A stretch of 64,000 bases of DNA from Taxawa tesnikishii (nom. ined.) (GCA_030247885.1 JAPDRO010000026.1:450558-514557), one strand, 5' to 3'; positions 45,427 through 58,099 are shown, counted from the stretch's first letter. Translations and numbers: made by a program. Notes: generated by a model not told the origin, from the letters alone.

Positions 45427-46140
45427 ATACCCGACCTGAGCGTCTGCTGAGCTTGAGGTTGTAGCAAAGCCTGATGCACATTGTGATGAGGCTCTTGGGA
45501 TTCTCCACGGCCACTTTGAAACTTTTACTGAAGAAGAAGAAAAATAAGAAGAAGGAGAAGGAGTTGTCCGATGTACCAATTGGACATTGGTCCTTGTTAT
45601 GATGGCTACTGACAGTCTCCAGCTAATCGACAATAACGTGCGTGTGCTGCCTCCTCAACCCCTCATTTAGACTCAGGCAGCTTCGGCCTAGAACAAACTA
45701 ACAGAACCGCCTAGATTCTCGCTACTGCTGCGACACAAGGTGTTTACACACAAGCAAACCTGAAGAACCAAGAGTATAGCCTCTTGGTCATTTTGTTCTA
45801 CATTGGGTGCCTCATCGCAGAATATCCTTCGATCTACTTGATGCAGAAGTTCCCCACCGGAAAATGCATCACAGAACTTCCTATCATGGGGTACAAGCCA
45901 TGGACTTCTGCTACTTACGCGTCCCTACCTTCCCGTATATGCTTATTCCGTTTTAGGTGCCGTTCCAACGTGCTCCGCTGCTGCTACGAATTTCCAAGCT
46001 TGGCAGCATGCCGATTTCTCTTTGAAGTCTTCGAAGCTCCTGTCAATCCTAGATTTTGTGATAGTGTCATCATGGTAGAGGACCGGAGAGCAAGCTGGAC
46101 GCATCGGCATATGGTACTCCGCGGCCGGTTTCGTGAACAT
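45427..46140 (+). pseudogene. Remnant of an MFS allantoate-permease-type transporter
   Basis: An N-terminal piece reads 'SAELEVVAKPDAHCDEALGI' and 'LHGHFETFTEEEEK', followed by a TAA. Further on come 'VYTQANLKNQEYSLLVILFY', 'IGCLIAEYPSIYLMQKFPTG' and, in other frames, 'SLAACRFLFEVFEAPVNPRF'. These are the start of transmembrane helices 2-4 of the Dal5/allantoate permease subfamily (usual text: FYIGYLIAEYPS...QKFPTGK...CRFLLGVFEAPVNP). Only about the first third of a roughly 500-aa transporter is present, and it is broken by stops and frame changes. The 3' end of the DUF3632 gene lies at once downstream, so the rest was probably deleted. Confidence 0.75.
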
Positions 46141-46184
46141 TGTGGTGGTGTTACACTTCTATGCTATCGCCCTTATCATCCTCG

Positions 46185-47303
46185 TCAGCCCTCAAAACTA
46201 AACCCCTCAATGGCCCTCTTCGCCTGCAGACACCGTTCCACCGCCTCCGGATACCCTTCCATCCCCTCCCCTCCTCTCCGACCATGCCCGCAAGCTCTCC
46301 GAACCTCTTGCCCCAAAATTGCCATCGCTCATCCCCAACCTCCCACTTCTGCTCTCTCACTTGTTGCCCGTCTCGTCCCCGCAACGCATCCACGGCAGCG
46401 GTCCAGAGAGGCCCGGGCTTGAGGCGGGTAGAGTTCTCGATAGCAGAACGACGAAGTACGTCCCCGCGATGACGATCCAGTTTGCGGCAGCGCGAGCTCT
46501 GAGACGGGTCGGCACGCCCCAGCGGTTTTCCGGGTGGTAGGCGATACGCGCGCGGGAGGGGTATTCGAGGGATTCGAGGATGGACCACCAGGCGTAGGCG
46601 AGACATTGGTTTGACAGGGGTTGCAAGAGGGGAAGGGAATACGCCTCAGCTGCCACTGTTGCGCAGAACGCGTTGATAGCACTCCAGCGCCTTTCAGCAT
46701 TCTGTTCTTCCTCTGGACTCTCGTCGAAGCTACCGCCGAAGCCTCCAGTGCCGTTGGAAAATGGGATCGGCCTTGAGCGGTTCTGGTATGCTTCTGCTCC
46801 TTGCACGCGATCCGCAACGAAGACTTTCAATTCGTCTAGGATGCCCCCCACGGCCCGACTTCTATCGCTTCCAAAGGTTGAGTTACTTCGCTGGGGTGAA
46901 CGACGACGCCTCCATTTGCGCTCCCGCTACAGTCCGGGCCATCACTGAGTGAGTACCGCAACGTATAAGGCTGGAAGTTTTTCGGCTCAACCAAAGGCGA
47001 CAGGGCTGCGATGAGTCTAAGGAGACGGGCGAAGTAGTGTTCGGATGAGAGGAAGATGCTGTTGAAGACCAGTGCCAAGAGGTCTCCATACGCTGCACGT
47101 GCATCCGGCACTGCCGAAACAATGTCTGCGATCTTTTCTGCTGCCACGGCAGGTGCAATGGTTGCTTCGAAGACGGCGCGGAAGAGTTGGATCAGTGTTT
47201 TCCGGCATTGTATGATGGAGTCGGGATTAGGCGTAGACCTTTGATAGAGTGATGCGGGGGCTATGTCGAAGCATCTTAGCTGTTCTACTTCCCATGCATC
47301 CAT
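46185..47303 (-). CDS. DUF3632 family protein
   Basis: The minus strand from the ATG at 47303 (MDAWEVEQLRCFDIAPASLY) encodes an all-helical protein. Conserved text: 'ARAAYGDLLALVFNSIFLSS', 'WGGILDELKVFVADRVQG', 'RRWSAINAFCATVAAEAYSL', 'YAWWSILESLEYPSRARIAY', 'ENSTRLKPGPLWTAAVDALR' and, at the end, 'YPEAVERCLQAKRAIEGFSF'. This is the pattern of the fungal DUF3632 family (unknown function, often 330-370 aa). Three frame changes, near 46844-46849 (run of C), near 46440 and near 46261-46270 (C-rich), are each cured by one added base, giving about 370 aa and a stop at 46185-46187. As read, the frame is closed at 46836. It is the last gene before the RIP-degraded block. Confidence 0.75.
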
Positions 47304-47628
47304 TGAGACTATTATCCGAAAAACGCCGTAGGACGGATAATATAATCGACGTTTAAGAGCTAAAGAAGGCTATCTTATATTCTCGCGTTCCGGAGGTTTA
47401 AGTCTTAAGCTAGCGAATCCGCTATTATTTTCGCTTTTAAAAGGTCCGAGTCTTAAGCGAGAAAATCTACTATTTAACTTACTAAAATTATATTCTTATT
47501 CTAGTTAATACTTATTTCTATTATAAGATAGTAGGTACCTAGTATTATAATAAAAGTATAATTATAACTAATTTATTTCTCTTAAAGTAACTAGTTTACT
47601 TATAAAATCTAATTATCTAAATACTATA
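47304..47628. other. Transition into RIP-degraded DNA
   Basis: Right after the DUF3632 start the composition falls to very AT-rich within about 100 bp. Short repeated words (GGTCCGAGTCTTAAGC-like) remain. It may be part of an older inserted element. No coding potential. Confidence 0.5.
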
Positions 47629-48020
47629 ATATATTTTATAAGTAAGTTAGCTACTTAAGTAAGTCGGTTACCTTATAAAAGTAGAATACTTATATAATAA
47701 CATTATATAATACTATAATAATTTATAGTAGTATATAAAATAGTTTATTATTATTTAAAAATATTACTATCTTTTATATCCTTTATTTCTACCTTATAAA
47801 TATAGGAATTATACTTAGTTTTATTATAATAGCTATAATATTACTTTATACGTACTTTCTTTATAGGCTTCTTATTATTATTATAATTACTACTTTCCTT
47901 AATAGTAATTAAATTAGTTATTTTACTTACTATTAAAGTCTCTTCTATTTATATATATTATCTTTTATAGTTTTTACGCTTTATAGTTACTTTAATTACG
48001 TCTTATAAGCGCGCTATTTC
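47629..48020 (-). repeat. Left direct LTR-like repeat
   Basis: Matches 57309-57695 along its whole length in the same orientation. It begins with ATTTTATAAGTAAG and shares words such as TTTATACGTACTTTCTT and TTTTACGCTTTATAG with only transition-type differences. It has lost more C and G than the right copy. Edges are placed by where similarity stops. Confidence 0.85.
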
Positions 48021-49899
48021 TTTATATATTAATACTATCTTATATACTATTTACTAAGCGCTCTTTATAAGTTACTTAACTTACTTATTTAAAGAACTTA
48101 CTAGAAATTCTTAATATTTTTATATACGATTTTGAATTAGTATTAACTATACTTTTATTTTACTAGTATTATATAGTATTTTTGCCTCCTATTTAACTAT
48201 ACTTAGTATAAGTAGCGTTAGCGTATATAGCTTAATATTTAACTTTAGTAATATAGCTTTTAAGTCGTATAAAATTAGCCTAGCGCCTCGAAACCTTATA
48301 TAAATATTCTTTTATATAAATACCTTCTTAAAAGCTACTTTAAAGGTAATTAAGAAGGTTTCTTTCTTAATAATATAAATGTAACTATATACTAAGACTA
48401 AGATCTTATTATTATATAGGCGCTTTAATAGTAAGTAGTAAATAATATTAAGTAACTATAGTAAGTATAAGGAATATAAATATACATAGAAAGTTATAGT
48501 ATTATTTTCCTTATAGTAACCTTAAAATTCAACTAAGTAGTAACTCTTATAGTTATTAATAATAAGTAACTTATATACTCTAATAATATAAGCCTTTATA
48601 TATATATTAAAGTACTTAAGCTATATAAGTACGAGCTTATTATTAGTTTAACTAGTAGAAGAGACCTTAATAATCTAGTTATAAAGTAAATTATTAAACT
48701 AAGTTAAAATAAGGACTTTACTTATAAAGATAATAAAGAGTAAAATAACGCGCCCTATTACTTTAATACCTTATACTAAAGTAAATTACTTGCAATTACT
48801 AGGCTATAGTTTCTTTTATTTACTAGGTTTTTCTAAGCTTATAGTAATTAGCTAAGATAATATCTTACTTATTAAAAAGCTAGATTTATTAAAGTTATAA
48901 GTGTCCTTATTTAAGATATTATACTTTACTTTTATTAACTAAATAAGCGTAAACTAAAGCTAAATAACTACTAGATTCTTATAAGTAACTTACTAGTAGT
49001 ATAGTAGGGTAGCTACTAAATAGTTATAAGTTATTAGTTATATAGAAGTTACCTTTAATTTCTACTTATTTAGTTTATATATAAGATAATTACTTATTTA
49101 ATTAATAACTACTTTACTTTAGGTTTTACTATTATCTTATTATTTACTACTATCTTTATTACTACTTATATAGCTTCCTTTTATAGTTTTAACTTAACTT
49201 AATATAGAGTTCTTTCTACTATATTTTAGTAATTATATTAAGGGAAAATAAAGCCCTTAAGGAAATAGTTAATAGAAAGAAGTATATAGAGTAGTAAGAG
49301 TATAATATAAATACTAGTCGATATAAAAAGATAATTAACTACTTTAATAACTCGCGTACTTATAATAATATAAAGATCTTAAAGGCTAAAGATAATTCCT
49401 TTATTAATAGTATAATATATATAGAAGCCTTATAAGATATTATATAGCTAGTATCTTAAGACTTCTTATTTTAGGAATAAAGTATACTTAAGTAAAATAA
49501 GATTTAAAGGTATTTATAGATATAAGTATTACTTAAAGTCTAGTCAATTTAAATTATAAGTAACTACTAAATTTATAACTCGTACTTATATTAAAAGTAA
49601 TCCTTCTAGAATATTAAAATAAAAGTCTAAAATAGTAAATTACTAAAAAGGATTAAGATAGTAGTATTACTTTTACTAGAGATATTTATTTGTTTACTCT
49701 AGATAGTATTAGGTACTTTATTATACTAGTTATATATTTATTATAGTTCTAAAAAATCTATAAAATAAACAATATTTAAACAAATTAATAATACCTTCAA
49801 AGGATTCGATTTATACTAGTAAGTTAAAGAGGATTATTACTCTAATAGTAAGTTTATACTTTCTACTAAGTATAATAGTATTTCGAGACTAAGATTAAA

Positions 49900-50650
49900 T
49901 ATTAACTTTAAACTATTTATTACTACTATAATAACTTCTTCTATTAGCTTAACTATTTATATCCCTAATACTAGATAGAATATTACTATAATAGTTACTA
50001 CTACTATTTAGCTTATTACTCCTAGTAATACTTTTATTAACGTAAGTAGAGAATATAATTTATCTATTAGAAATTTCCGCTACTTTATTACTAGTAGTAA
50101 TTTACTAGGACTTAATATTACTAAGTTCCTACGCTTTAATAGTAATAATATAACTCGGTTCTTAAAAGACTAGAAAGAATAATATATAAATAACTTTATT
50201 ATACTAAAGGTAACTATTAAATTACTTCCTTAGTATATAAATAAGAGACTTATAAAGTTTATTTAGTCCTTAGACTTCTATTTTAATAGGAACTAAACTA
50301 AACTAAAAAATAAGCTTCTTTATAAATATTAAAAGGATAATATCGATTACTCGCAAAATATAAGATAGCGCTAGTTACTCTTAGTAATAAGGCTATAAAT
50401 TAGAAAGGTAAATCTTTAAAAGACTAAAAAGGATATTACTAGCATTTTTAAGTTTTATAAAAAGAGTACTTAATAAGTCTATAAACTTAGTCGAATGTAT
50501 TACTTTACTATTACGTAAACTAATACTTACTATATTTAAAAAGGTATTTTATAAGACGAGACTATTTAAGATAATAAATTCCCTTAGAGCTTAAAGAAAT
50601 TAATTTATTAGTACTAAGAAATATATAGGAACTAAAATCCTATAGTATTT
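49900..50650 (+). other. Plus-strand gag-like relic inside the element
   Basis: One plus-strand frame reads as protein if TAG/TAA stops are taken as mutated Trp/Gln codons: 'NNITRFLKD', a stop, 'KE', a stop, 'YINNFIILK', then 'YINKRLIKFI' and 'SLDFYFNRN'. This resembles the 'G-x-N-V-T-x-F-L-x-x-W' start of capsid (gag) proteins of fungal LTR elements. It lies on the strand opposite to the copia pol relic. Confidence 0.5.
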
Positions 50651-52899
50651 ATTATTATAAAGGGTAGAGGGAATTAACTTAAAAAGGTAAAGGGAATTTT
50701 ATTTCCGTATTAGATTTATCTTATATTTAAGTATATTTATTATATATACGCGCCGTATTTCTAGTCGTAATTTTAGAGCTAGAATTATATACTAAAGGTA
50801 AGTTAAAGTTACATTAAGGTTATAAGTTAAATATTTTAATATTTATAGAAAACGACTATATAGTAACTAAGCTAATATAAAGAGTAGGAAAGATAAGAGT
50901 TTAAACAATATACTATATTAAATCTATAAATAGTACGCTAATTAACTACGTAAAAGATATAAACTTATATTAACCTTATAGTAAGGGAGTTACGTATTTA
51001 TGCTAATATAATATATAAGAGTTACGTACTTATATTAAGTTAAGGAAATACGTAAATACTTAAGTAGAATATTTAAATACTACTTATTTTATATTTTTAT
51101 AACTTATTTACCGTTATATTATAAGCGTTATAATAAATTTAATAAAGAACGTTTTTAAGATAATAGATACTACGTAATATATCAGTATTTACTAAAATAT
51201 AAAGTATTAATTTATCGTAAGTATAAGTATAAAGTTTAGTTATATAAAGTTATAAATTATTTTAAAAGTAAGTATTATAAGTTAAGTTATAAGGAATCTA
51301 ATAGTATTTTATAGGAGGCTAGAGTATAATTTAAAGGTTTATAAGCTAGCTTAAAGGAGTTTAAATAGTTAACTAAGATATAAAAAGAAATTTTAAAGTT
51401 AGCGATTTTTAAAGATAATTAATAGTACTAAATTAACTTATAGAAATACTACTATATTCGACAAATAGATAAATATATTATCGAATAGTATAAAGTTATA
51501 TATAGATAGAAACGATTTAAGAGGAAAAGCTACTTAATTAAAGTTAAGTAATTAAAGACTAAAGAAGGAAAGATATAAGTATAAAAGATAGTTAAGTACT
51601 AGTAGATTTTTATTTAAAGTTAATATTTAGGATTTTAGTAAGTAAAAGAACATAAGTATAAAGGGTAAAATAATAGTAAAGCGTAAAACATTTTAGATAG
51701 TAAGATAATATAGTCTAAGTTTATAGTTAATATAATTAAGAACGTAAATAATATTAAAGTAAAAATAAAGGTAAAAATCGATAAAGGAAAAGTAAATAAA
51801 GTAAACTAGTAATTAAATAAAATAGGATGAATTACGTATTTAGTAAGTTTCGATTATACGTAGTTAATAGGAAGTATAAATAAGTTAAATAAGACGGTAA
51901 AGCTAATAGAAATAGTAATTTAAATAGTAATAAGAAGATTAGTCTAGTTTACGTAGTAAATAGTTATATAAAGAGCCGAGTATTTTGTACGTATTAAGGC
52001 CGTTCAAATAAAGAATAAGTAGACGAGATATATACTATTAATAGTATACTAAGATATAAAGGAAATATCGACGTATATATAACTATAAAGGTAACTATTA
52101 ATATTTTTTATATAGACTATATATAAGAAGTATAAATAAGATAGTTTAAAGTACTATTTTAATAAGAAGTAATAAAAGGTATAAAGAGTATTATAAAGGT
52201 AAGTAAAGAAAGAAGTAATATAGTCGTAACTAATATAGTTATAAGTAAGGAGTATTTTAGCTAGACGAGGATATAATAAATAAGTAGTATTAAATAATAA
52301 AGAAGAGTTAAAAGTAAGTAAAAGAGAAGAGTAAGCTAAAGAGGTAAATACGGAAAAATAAAGGAAGTTATTAAAAGTAAAAGAAGCGTATTTAGAGTTT
52401 TATATTATATTATTAGACTAGAGTAATATGTCGAAGGATTATAAGTACGTAATAGTATATATTATAGTAGTTTTTAGAGTTAAAGAAGGAAAATAAAAGG
52501 GGACAAATAGTTACTTACTAATTTTATTTAAGTTAATAGTTAAACTAAGTACTTAACTATAACTAAATATATAATAAAACTAACTATAACTTATTAATTA
52601 ATTAAGCTATTTATAATAGTACTTAGGAAATAAAGAGATTCTTCGCTTAAGTTAATAAGTTATATAACTATTTATTTAGACTAAGTAGCTACTATCTTAT
52701 AATACTCTTTCTTAGCTAAATTAGTCCTCTTTAAATAGTTTAAGTTAATTAGTAAACCTCTAGAAATACTAACCTTAAAGAGGCTTTATAAAGCTATTAG
52801 TAACTATTTCTTATATACTAATAAACTTAATATTATCTTCTTCCTCTTATATAAATCTCTAATATAATAATAGGCTATATCGATATACTTTAATTTATT

Positions 52900-53900
52900 A
52901 TAAGTATATATATCTTAAATAAGAGAGAAAGTAGCTTAGTTATCTCCTTTAAGTATAATAAGTAATCTAATAGTAAACTTTAGCTCTTTTTAAACTATTA
53001 GCTTAAAGGAGTTGCTACTAATAAGGTACTAATAGCCTATATTTCTTAAGAGTAATATAAGTTATTATAATTACTTTAAGTAAGTATATATTACTATATA
53101 CTTAGTATTTATAATAAAAGTTACTATTAACTTTTACTTCTTACTTATCTAACTAATTAACTTTCTTCTAAGTATAAATATATTACTAAGGATAAAAATC
53201 CTATCTCGTTTATTTATTATATAGTTAAAGTTAGAAAAGCTAGTTAAATATTAGTTTTAATATACTCTTAAAATAATTACTAAATTAGTATTTAATCTTA
53301 AGTACTTTAAGATTCCTTTAGTTACCTTAATATAAAACTCTACTAGATTTATAAGGTACTAGCTTAGTTTACTTAAGGTAAAGGTAATATTAAGCTTTAT
53401 TAAAATATTAAGGTAAACTATCTTTCTAATTAGATATAAGTACTCTCTTTAGTTTACTCTTATATCTTAGAGTCTAACTAGTCTTAGTATATTATAGTTA
53501 TTTAATAGTACCTTTACTAGGTAAGCTTTATCTTTCTTTATATTATATTTAGTAAGAATATCTTTAATATAATAAGACTAGTTTATTTTAATTATTTTAG
53601 CCTCCCTATCTCTTATAATTTTTACTTTAAGAATAAAGTTAATTTCTCTTAAGTCCTTAATCTTAAAGATAAAAGTAAAAGCCTCTTTAAACTATAGGAT
53701 ATTATTAATATCCTTATACGCTACTTAGATATTATCTATGTAAATAAAGAGAAGTATCTTCCTTTTTAAGTAAATTAAAAGATATAAGTTTACTTTACTT
53801 TAAATAAAGCCTAGGTTTTAAAGTTATAATATATAATTCTATTTTAGTTCCTTACTACTTACTTAAGACTATATAGGCTCTTAAGAACCTTAAGTACTTA
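52900..53900 (-). mobile_element. Copia-type reverse transcriptase / RNase H relic
   Basis: On the minus strand the text 'LLFIYIDNI' at about 53725-53755 is the mutated reverse-transcriptase catalytic motif (YVDD in active copia elements). It is followed by 'VAYKDINNIL', 'FKEAFTFIFKIKDLREIN', then 'YYIKDILTKYNIKKDKAYLV', 'KLNITFTLSKLS', a stop, and 'TKGILKYLRLNTNL'. The order and spacing match the RT-to-RNase H connection of Ty1/copia polyproteins. Many stops are present and it cannot be active. Confidence 0.8.
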
Positions 53901-56900
53901 GCTAAGGGCGAGATTAATACTAGGTAAAAGTACTATATAAATCTCTTTCTTTAAAAATAAATTAGTAAAAGTATTATTAATATTTACTTAATAGTACTCT
54001 AAGTCCTCGATTATAATAATAGTTAGGAAGACTCTTAAAGTATTATACCTTAAGGTAGGAGTAAAAGTATATTTAAAATTAATATTATATTCTTAAGAGA
54101 ATCCTCTTACTACTAACTTAACCTTTAGTTTATTAAGAGATTTATTTAAGTTAAACTTAGTATTAAAAACTTATTTACTTAATATAATATTATACCCCTT
54201 TAATAGAGTAGCTATTTTAAATATTACGTTTACTTATAAAGTATTTAGTTCCTTCTTAATAGCCTCCTTTTAGAGTTTTCTCTAAATAGGGTTATAAATA
54301 ACTTTTAAATAAGTTTATAAAATTAAGATATTTATCTTACCTTTTACTATAAAAGCGGACTCTTCTTCTACTTAATTAACCCTAGATAGAGCGATAATTT
54401 AGCTTTATTTTTCTTTTATAAGTAGGGCTATAAGAGTCTTAAATATCTTAGCTAACTTATAGTTAATTTTTAACTTATCTTTATTAAGATTCCTTCTTAT
54501 TTTCTTAAGTATTAGGATTTTAACGTAAGAGAAGACTTTCTTTAGTAAAGTTAAGGTAAGAATCTTAACGTAAGAAAATACGTTTCTTAGTTAAGTTAAA
54601 ATAATTATTTCTTATTTCTCCTATTATAGTTCTTTTTATAGAGACTCTTTCTACTAGGTTATATAAGGCTCCTCTTAATTTATAGTCTTAAGAAGCTCTT
54701 CCTACTATAGTATATCCTTATAAATATATAGTATAAGTTCTATTAATTACCTCCTTAGTCTACTAATTAGCTTTCTTTAAGGTACTATATTTAAAGTAAA
54801 TTTAATAGGTATATTAAGCTTAATATTCCCTCCTTTTTTATCCTTAAAGAACTTAATTACTTTACTTATAATTATCTTTCTTATATCTAATACTTAGAGC
54901 TTTTATTACTTAGTAGTACCTTTAATATAACTTATAAAGATTCTAACTTTACCTTTATTTATTAGCTTATTTTATCTTAAGAATAAAGGTAAGGATTTTA
55001 AGTTTATATAAGTAATAACTTTATAACTCTAAACTCTAATATAGTCGGTTAATAAGGTAATTTTAGTAAAAGCTTCCTTAAGACTAAGCTATTTACTATT
55101 AATAACTAGTTTATTAAATATAAAGTTTCTAAAGTAAATATTAGTTTATATTACCTCGAACTAGAACTTATTTAGTAGCTTTATATTCTTAAGTATTACC
55201 CTTATATTAAACTCTATAGTCTAGTTATTTCTTTTAATAACTCTATTTTATAAAGATATTTAAGTAATAGTAAACTAAGGTTAAATTCTCTCTTATTTCT
55301 CTTACTCTTAAAAGACTTCCTTTAGCTTAGAAGTATTATTACTTTTAATAGCTTTAAGTTTAGCTTTACCTTAAAGTTCCGCCTTTTTCTTTTATTATTA
55401 AAGGTAAGTAAGAGCTTTATTTCTAGTCTTTAGTTTATAAATCTAAGCTTTCCTTAAGTAGTTATTTATAATAAGAAGGAATATAATATACCCTTATTAT
55501 AATAGATTAAATAGCTCGTAAATATTTATATAAACTAAGTTAAAAACTTTTAGCTTTCTTATTAAGAGAAGTCCCTTCTTATTTCTAATCTTAGTAAGTA
55601 TATAGATCTTATATTAATAGCTTCTATTAATTTAAATTAATTTAGTAAGTATTATAACCTTATATAAGTTACTAATCTTTTTAGCCTTAAGATAAGTAAG
55701 CCTTTTATAATATAGTTAGTATTTCTACTTTTAAGTTATATCTTTTATTAGTACCTTTTCAAGACTATTTATAAATCTTTATATAACTCCGGAACTATAT
55801 AATATTTACTTTAGCTTTTATTAGTAAATCTTTAAGTATATTAACTAGCTAATTACTTAGCTCTTAAAGCTATATAAATTCTACTTATTAGTAAGTAACC
55901 TTATCTCGTAAATTTAATAAAATAATACTTTAATAAGTACTCGATATAACTCGAAATATATATTAACTATTTAGTAAGGTAATCTTATTTATAATATAGA
56001 TACTACCTTCGTATCTTACCTTTACTATAATATTTCCTTATTTATCTTTTAAGTATATACTATCTTTATCGAAGGTTATATAAAGTTTACTCTTATATAT
56101 TTTCCTTTTAAATATTAAGTTAACTTTAAGATTAAGAATATATAGTATCTTTAATAAAAGAATTAAGTTCTTATTTTTATTTATTATTTCTACTATATTC
56201 TAGTAGTTTAAGAATAAAACTCCTCCTCCTATTATAATCTTCTATCTTAAGATATTTTAAAGTAGTCCCTTAAATAACTAGAGTTAGTTAATTATATATA
56301 AACTTATATTAATATTAGAAGCTTAACTTTAGTAAGGAACCTTACTTCTTACTTTCTTAAAGAAATAAGTAACTTCCTTAATAAAGTTTATAGACTTTAA
56401 TCTTAACTTAATAGGTTTAACTCTATAGTTTAAAATTTACTTAAAGTTAAAGTTTCCTTAACTTTAAAGGCTTTATACTTCCTCTTTTTTACTTTAAGCT
56501 TATCTTTTTTACTTTAAACTTATAACTTCCTTATAAAGCTTATTAATTAAATCTATTATATTATTATTACTTCTCTTTAACTTAGCTCAAGATTTCCTTT
56601 ATTTTCTCTTATCTTTAGCTATAGCCTTTATATCTTTAAAGGAAGAGTAATCTTTTATTTAATAGCTACTATTATAAAACTAATATTTAGTTTATTTTAA
56701 GAATAAGGATTTCCTTCTATTAAATAGTTACTTTCGTCTTACTAATATAATTATAGAAACTTAATTTCTAAGTTAAGCCTCTTTTTCTTTAAGTAAGATA
56801 AGACCTTTATTTAAGTCTATATTTAGTTAACTATTAATAGTATCTTTAAGTATAAAGTACTCTTTTAGTAATACTATTAAAAGTTACTAGAATCGCTTCT

Positions 56901-57308
56901 TTTAAGTTATAAATACGTCGTAATTATTATTTATTATAACTATCTTTCTTCCTAGTATAGTAAGGTATATCTAGGCTTTATTAACTATTATAACTTATCT
57001 TATAATATAATTAGTATATTCTTAAATATATTACCTTCCCTTACTTAAAAGCCTAATATTATACTTTATATATAAAGTATCTTATATTTCTTTTATACTA
57101 TTTATATTATCTACTATGTTTTAATTATTATTATTAATATATATTATAATCTAGTATTATACTTCTTTATTATCTTTCTAACTCTTAAACCTCGAGAGTC
57201 TATTAAAGATAAATTTCCTACTAGATTTTATACTCTATAGTATTTTTACTATATTTCCCTTAATAATATAATAAACTCCTTTTAATATTAACTACCTTTA
57301 TATCTAAC

Positions 57309-57695
57309 GTATTTTATAAGTAAGTCGGCTACCTAAGTAAGTCGACTACCTTATAAAACTAGAACGCTTACGTAGTAATATTACGTAATACTATAATACT
57401 TTATAGTAGTCTATAAAATAGTATATAATTATTTAGAAACGTTACTATCTTCTATATCTTTTATTTCTACTTTATAAGTATAGGAGTTATATTTAGTCTT
57501 ACTATAATAGCTATAATACTACTTTATACGTACTTTCTTCGTAGTCTTCTTGCCGTTATTATTACTACTACTCTCCTTAGTAGTAACTAAATTAGCTACC
57601 TTACTTACTATTAGAGTCTTTTCTATTTATACGTATTACTTTTTATAGCTCTTACGCTTTATAGTCGCCTTAATTACGTCTCGTAAATATACTAC
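57309..57695 (-). repeat. Right direct LTR-like repeat (5' LTR for the minus-strand copia)
   Basis: Same-orientation partner of 47629-48020. It is less mutated: where the left copy has TTAGCTACTTAAG this one has TCGGCTACCTAAG. For a minus-strand element this is the upstream LTR. Confidence 0.85.
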
Positions 57696-57705
57696 TCGTA
57701 GAAGT

Positions 57706-57730
57706 CAAACGAATGGCCACGATTCGTTTG
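57706..57730. repeat. Inverted repeat CAAACGAAT / ATTCGTTTG
   Basis: CAAACGAAT at 57706-57714 is the exact reverse complement of ATTCGTTTG at 57722-57730, with a 7-nt spacer GGCCACG. The right arm is part of the repeated unit below. The form suits a dimeric DNA-binding protein or a small hairpin. Confidence 0.8.
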
Positions 57731-57808
57731 CTTTTGCGTGGGCTATAACCCTAAGGGTTAGAGGAACGACCACGATTCGTTTGCACCTGTTGACCACGAT
57801 TCGTTTGC
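57715..57808 (+). repeat. Three copies of a 17-bp unit GRCCACGATTCGTTTGC
   Basis: Copies at 57715-57731, 57768-57784 and 57792-57808 are identical except for one base in the first. Start-to-start spacings are 53 and 24 bp. They sit about 350-430 bp before the helicase ATG. Confidence 0.9.
57746..57760. promoter_or_regulatory. Head-to-head telomere-like palindrome TAACCCTAAGGGTTA
   Basis: TAACCCT-A-AGGGTTA is a perfect 15-nt palindrome made of one CCCTAA and one GGGTTA half, as if two telomere repeats faced each other. It lies between repeat copies 1 and 2 above. It could be an interstitial telomeric scar or a site for a telomere-repeat-binding Myb protein. Confidence 0.6.
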
Positions 57809-58099
57809 CTTCCCGAGCCCCAACCTTCTCGAAACCCACACACTATACTGTCATAAGGTTATTCTCTCTGCATGCCAAACACCACTCATATATATGCCAT
57901 ATACATGGAACATCAAGGGCGGCGGTCTTAAAAGGAAAAAGATGAGGCGCCTTGTGCATAGGCCACTCCCGCATTTTCGCAGGGCGGCCTCTCCAAACAA
58001 AGACCAGCCCTGTGTCTATGCGACGTGATCAGTACGCTCTAAACAATTGATCCTGAGCATCACATGGATCCTTTAAATCCTTAGAAAGGTAATATAGCT

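Larger units (their letters stand above)
47629..57695. mobile_element. RIP-degraded LTR retrotransposon block (about 10 kb)
   Basis: Ten kb of extremely AT-rich DNA, with many TA dinucleotides and almost no open frame over 60 codons. It is bounded by two similar about 390-bp direct repeats (47629-48020 and 57309-57695). The right half holds minus-strand relics of a Ty1/copia pol. The left half holds plus-strand relics that look like a gag. The mutation style, C-to-T and G-to-A transitions creating stop codons, is that of repeat-induced point mutation in Pezizomycotina. The block is too long for a plain copia element (about 5 kb), so it is either two nested elements or one with an extra opposite-strand gene. 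Confidence 0.85.
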
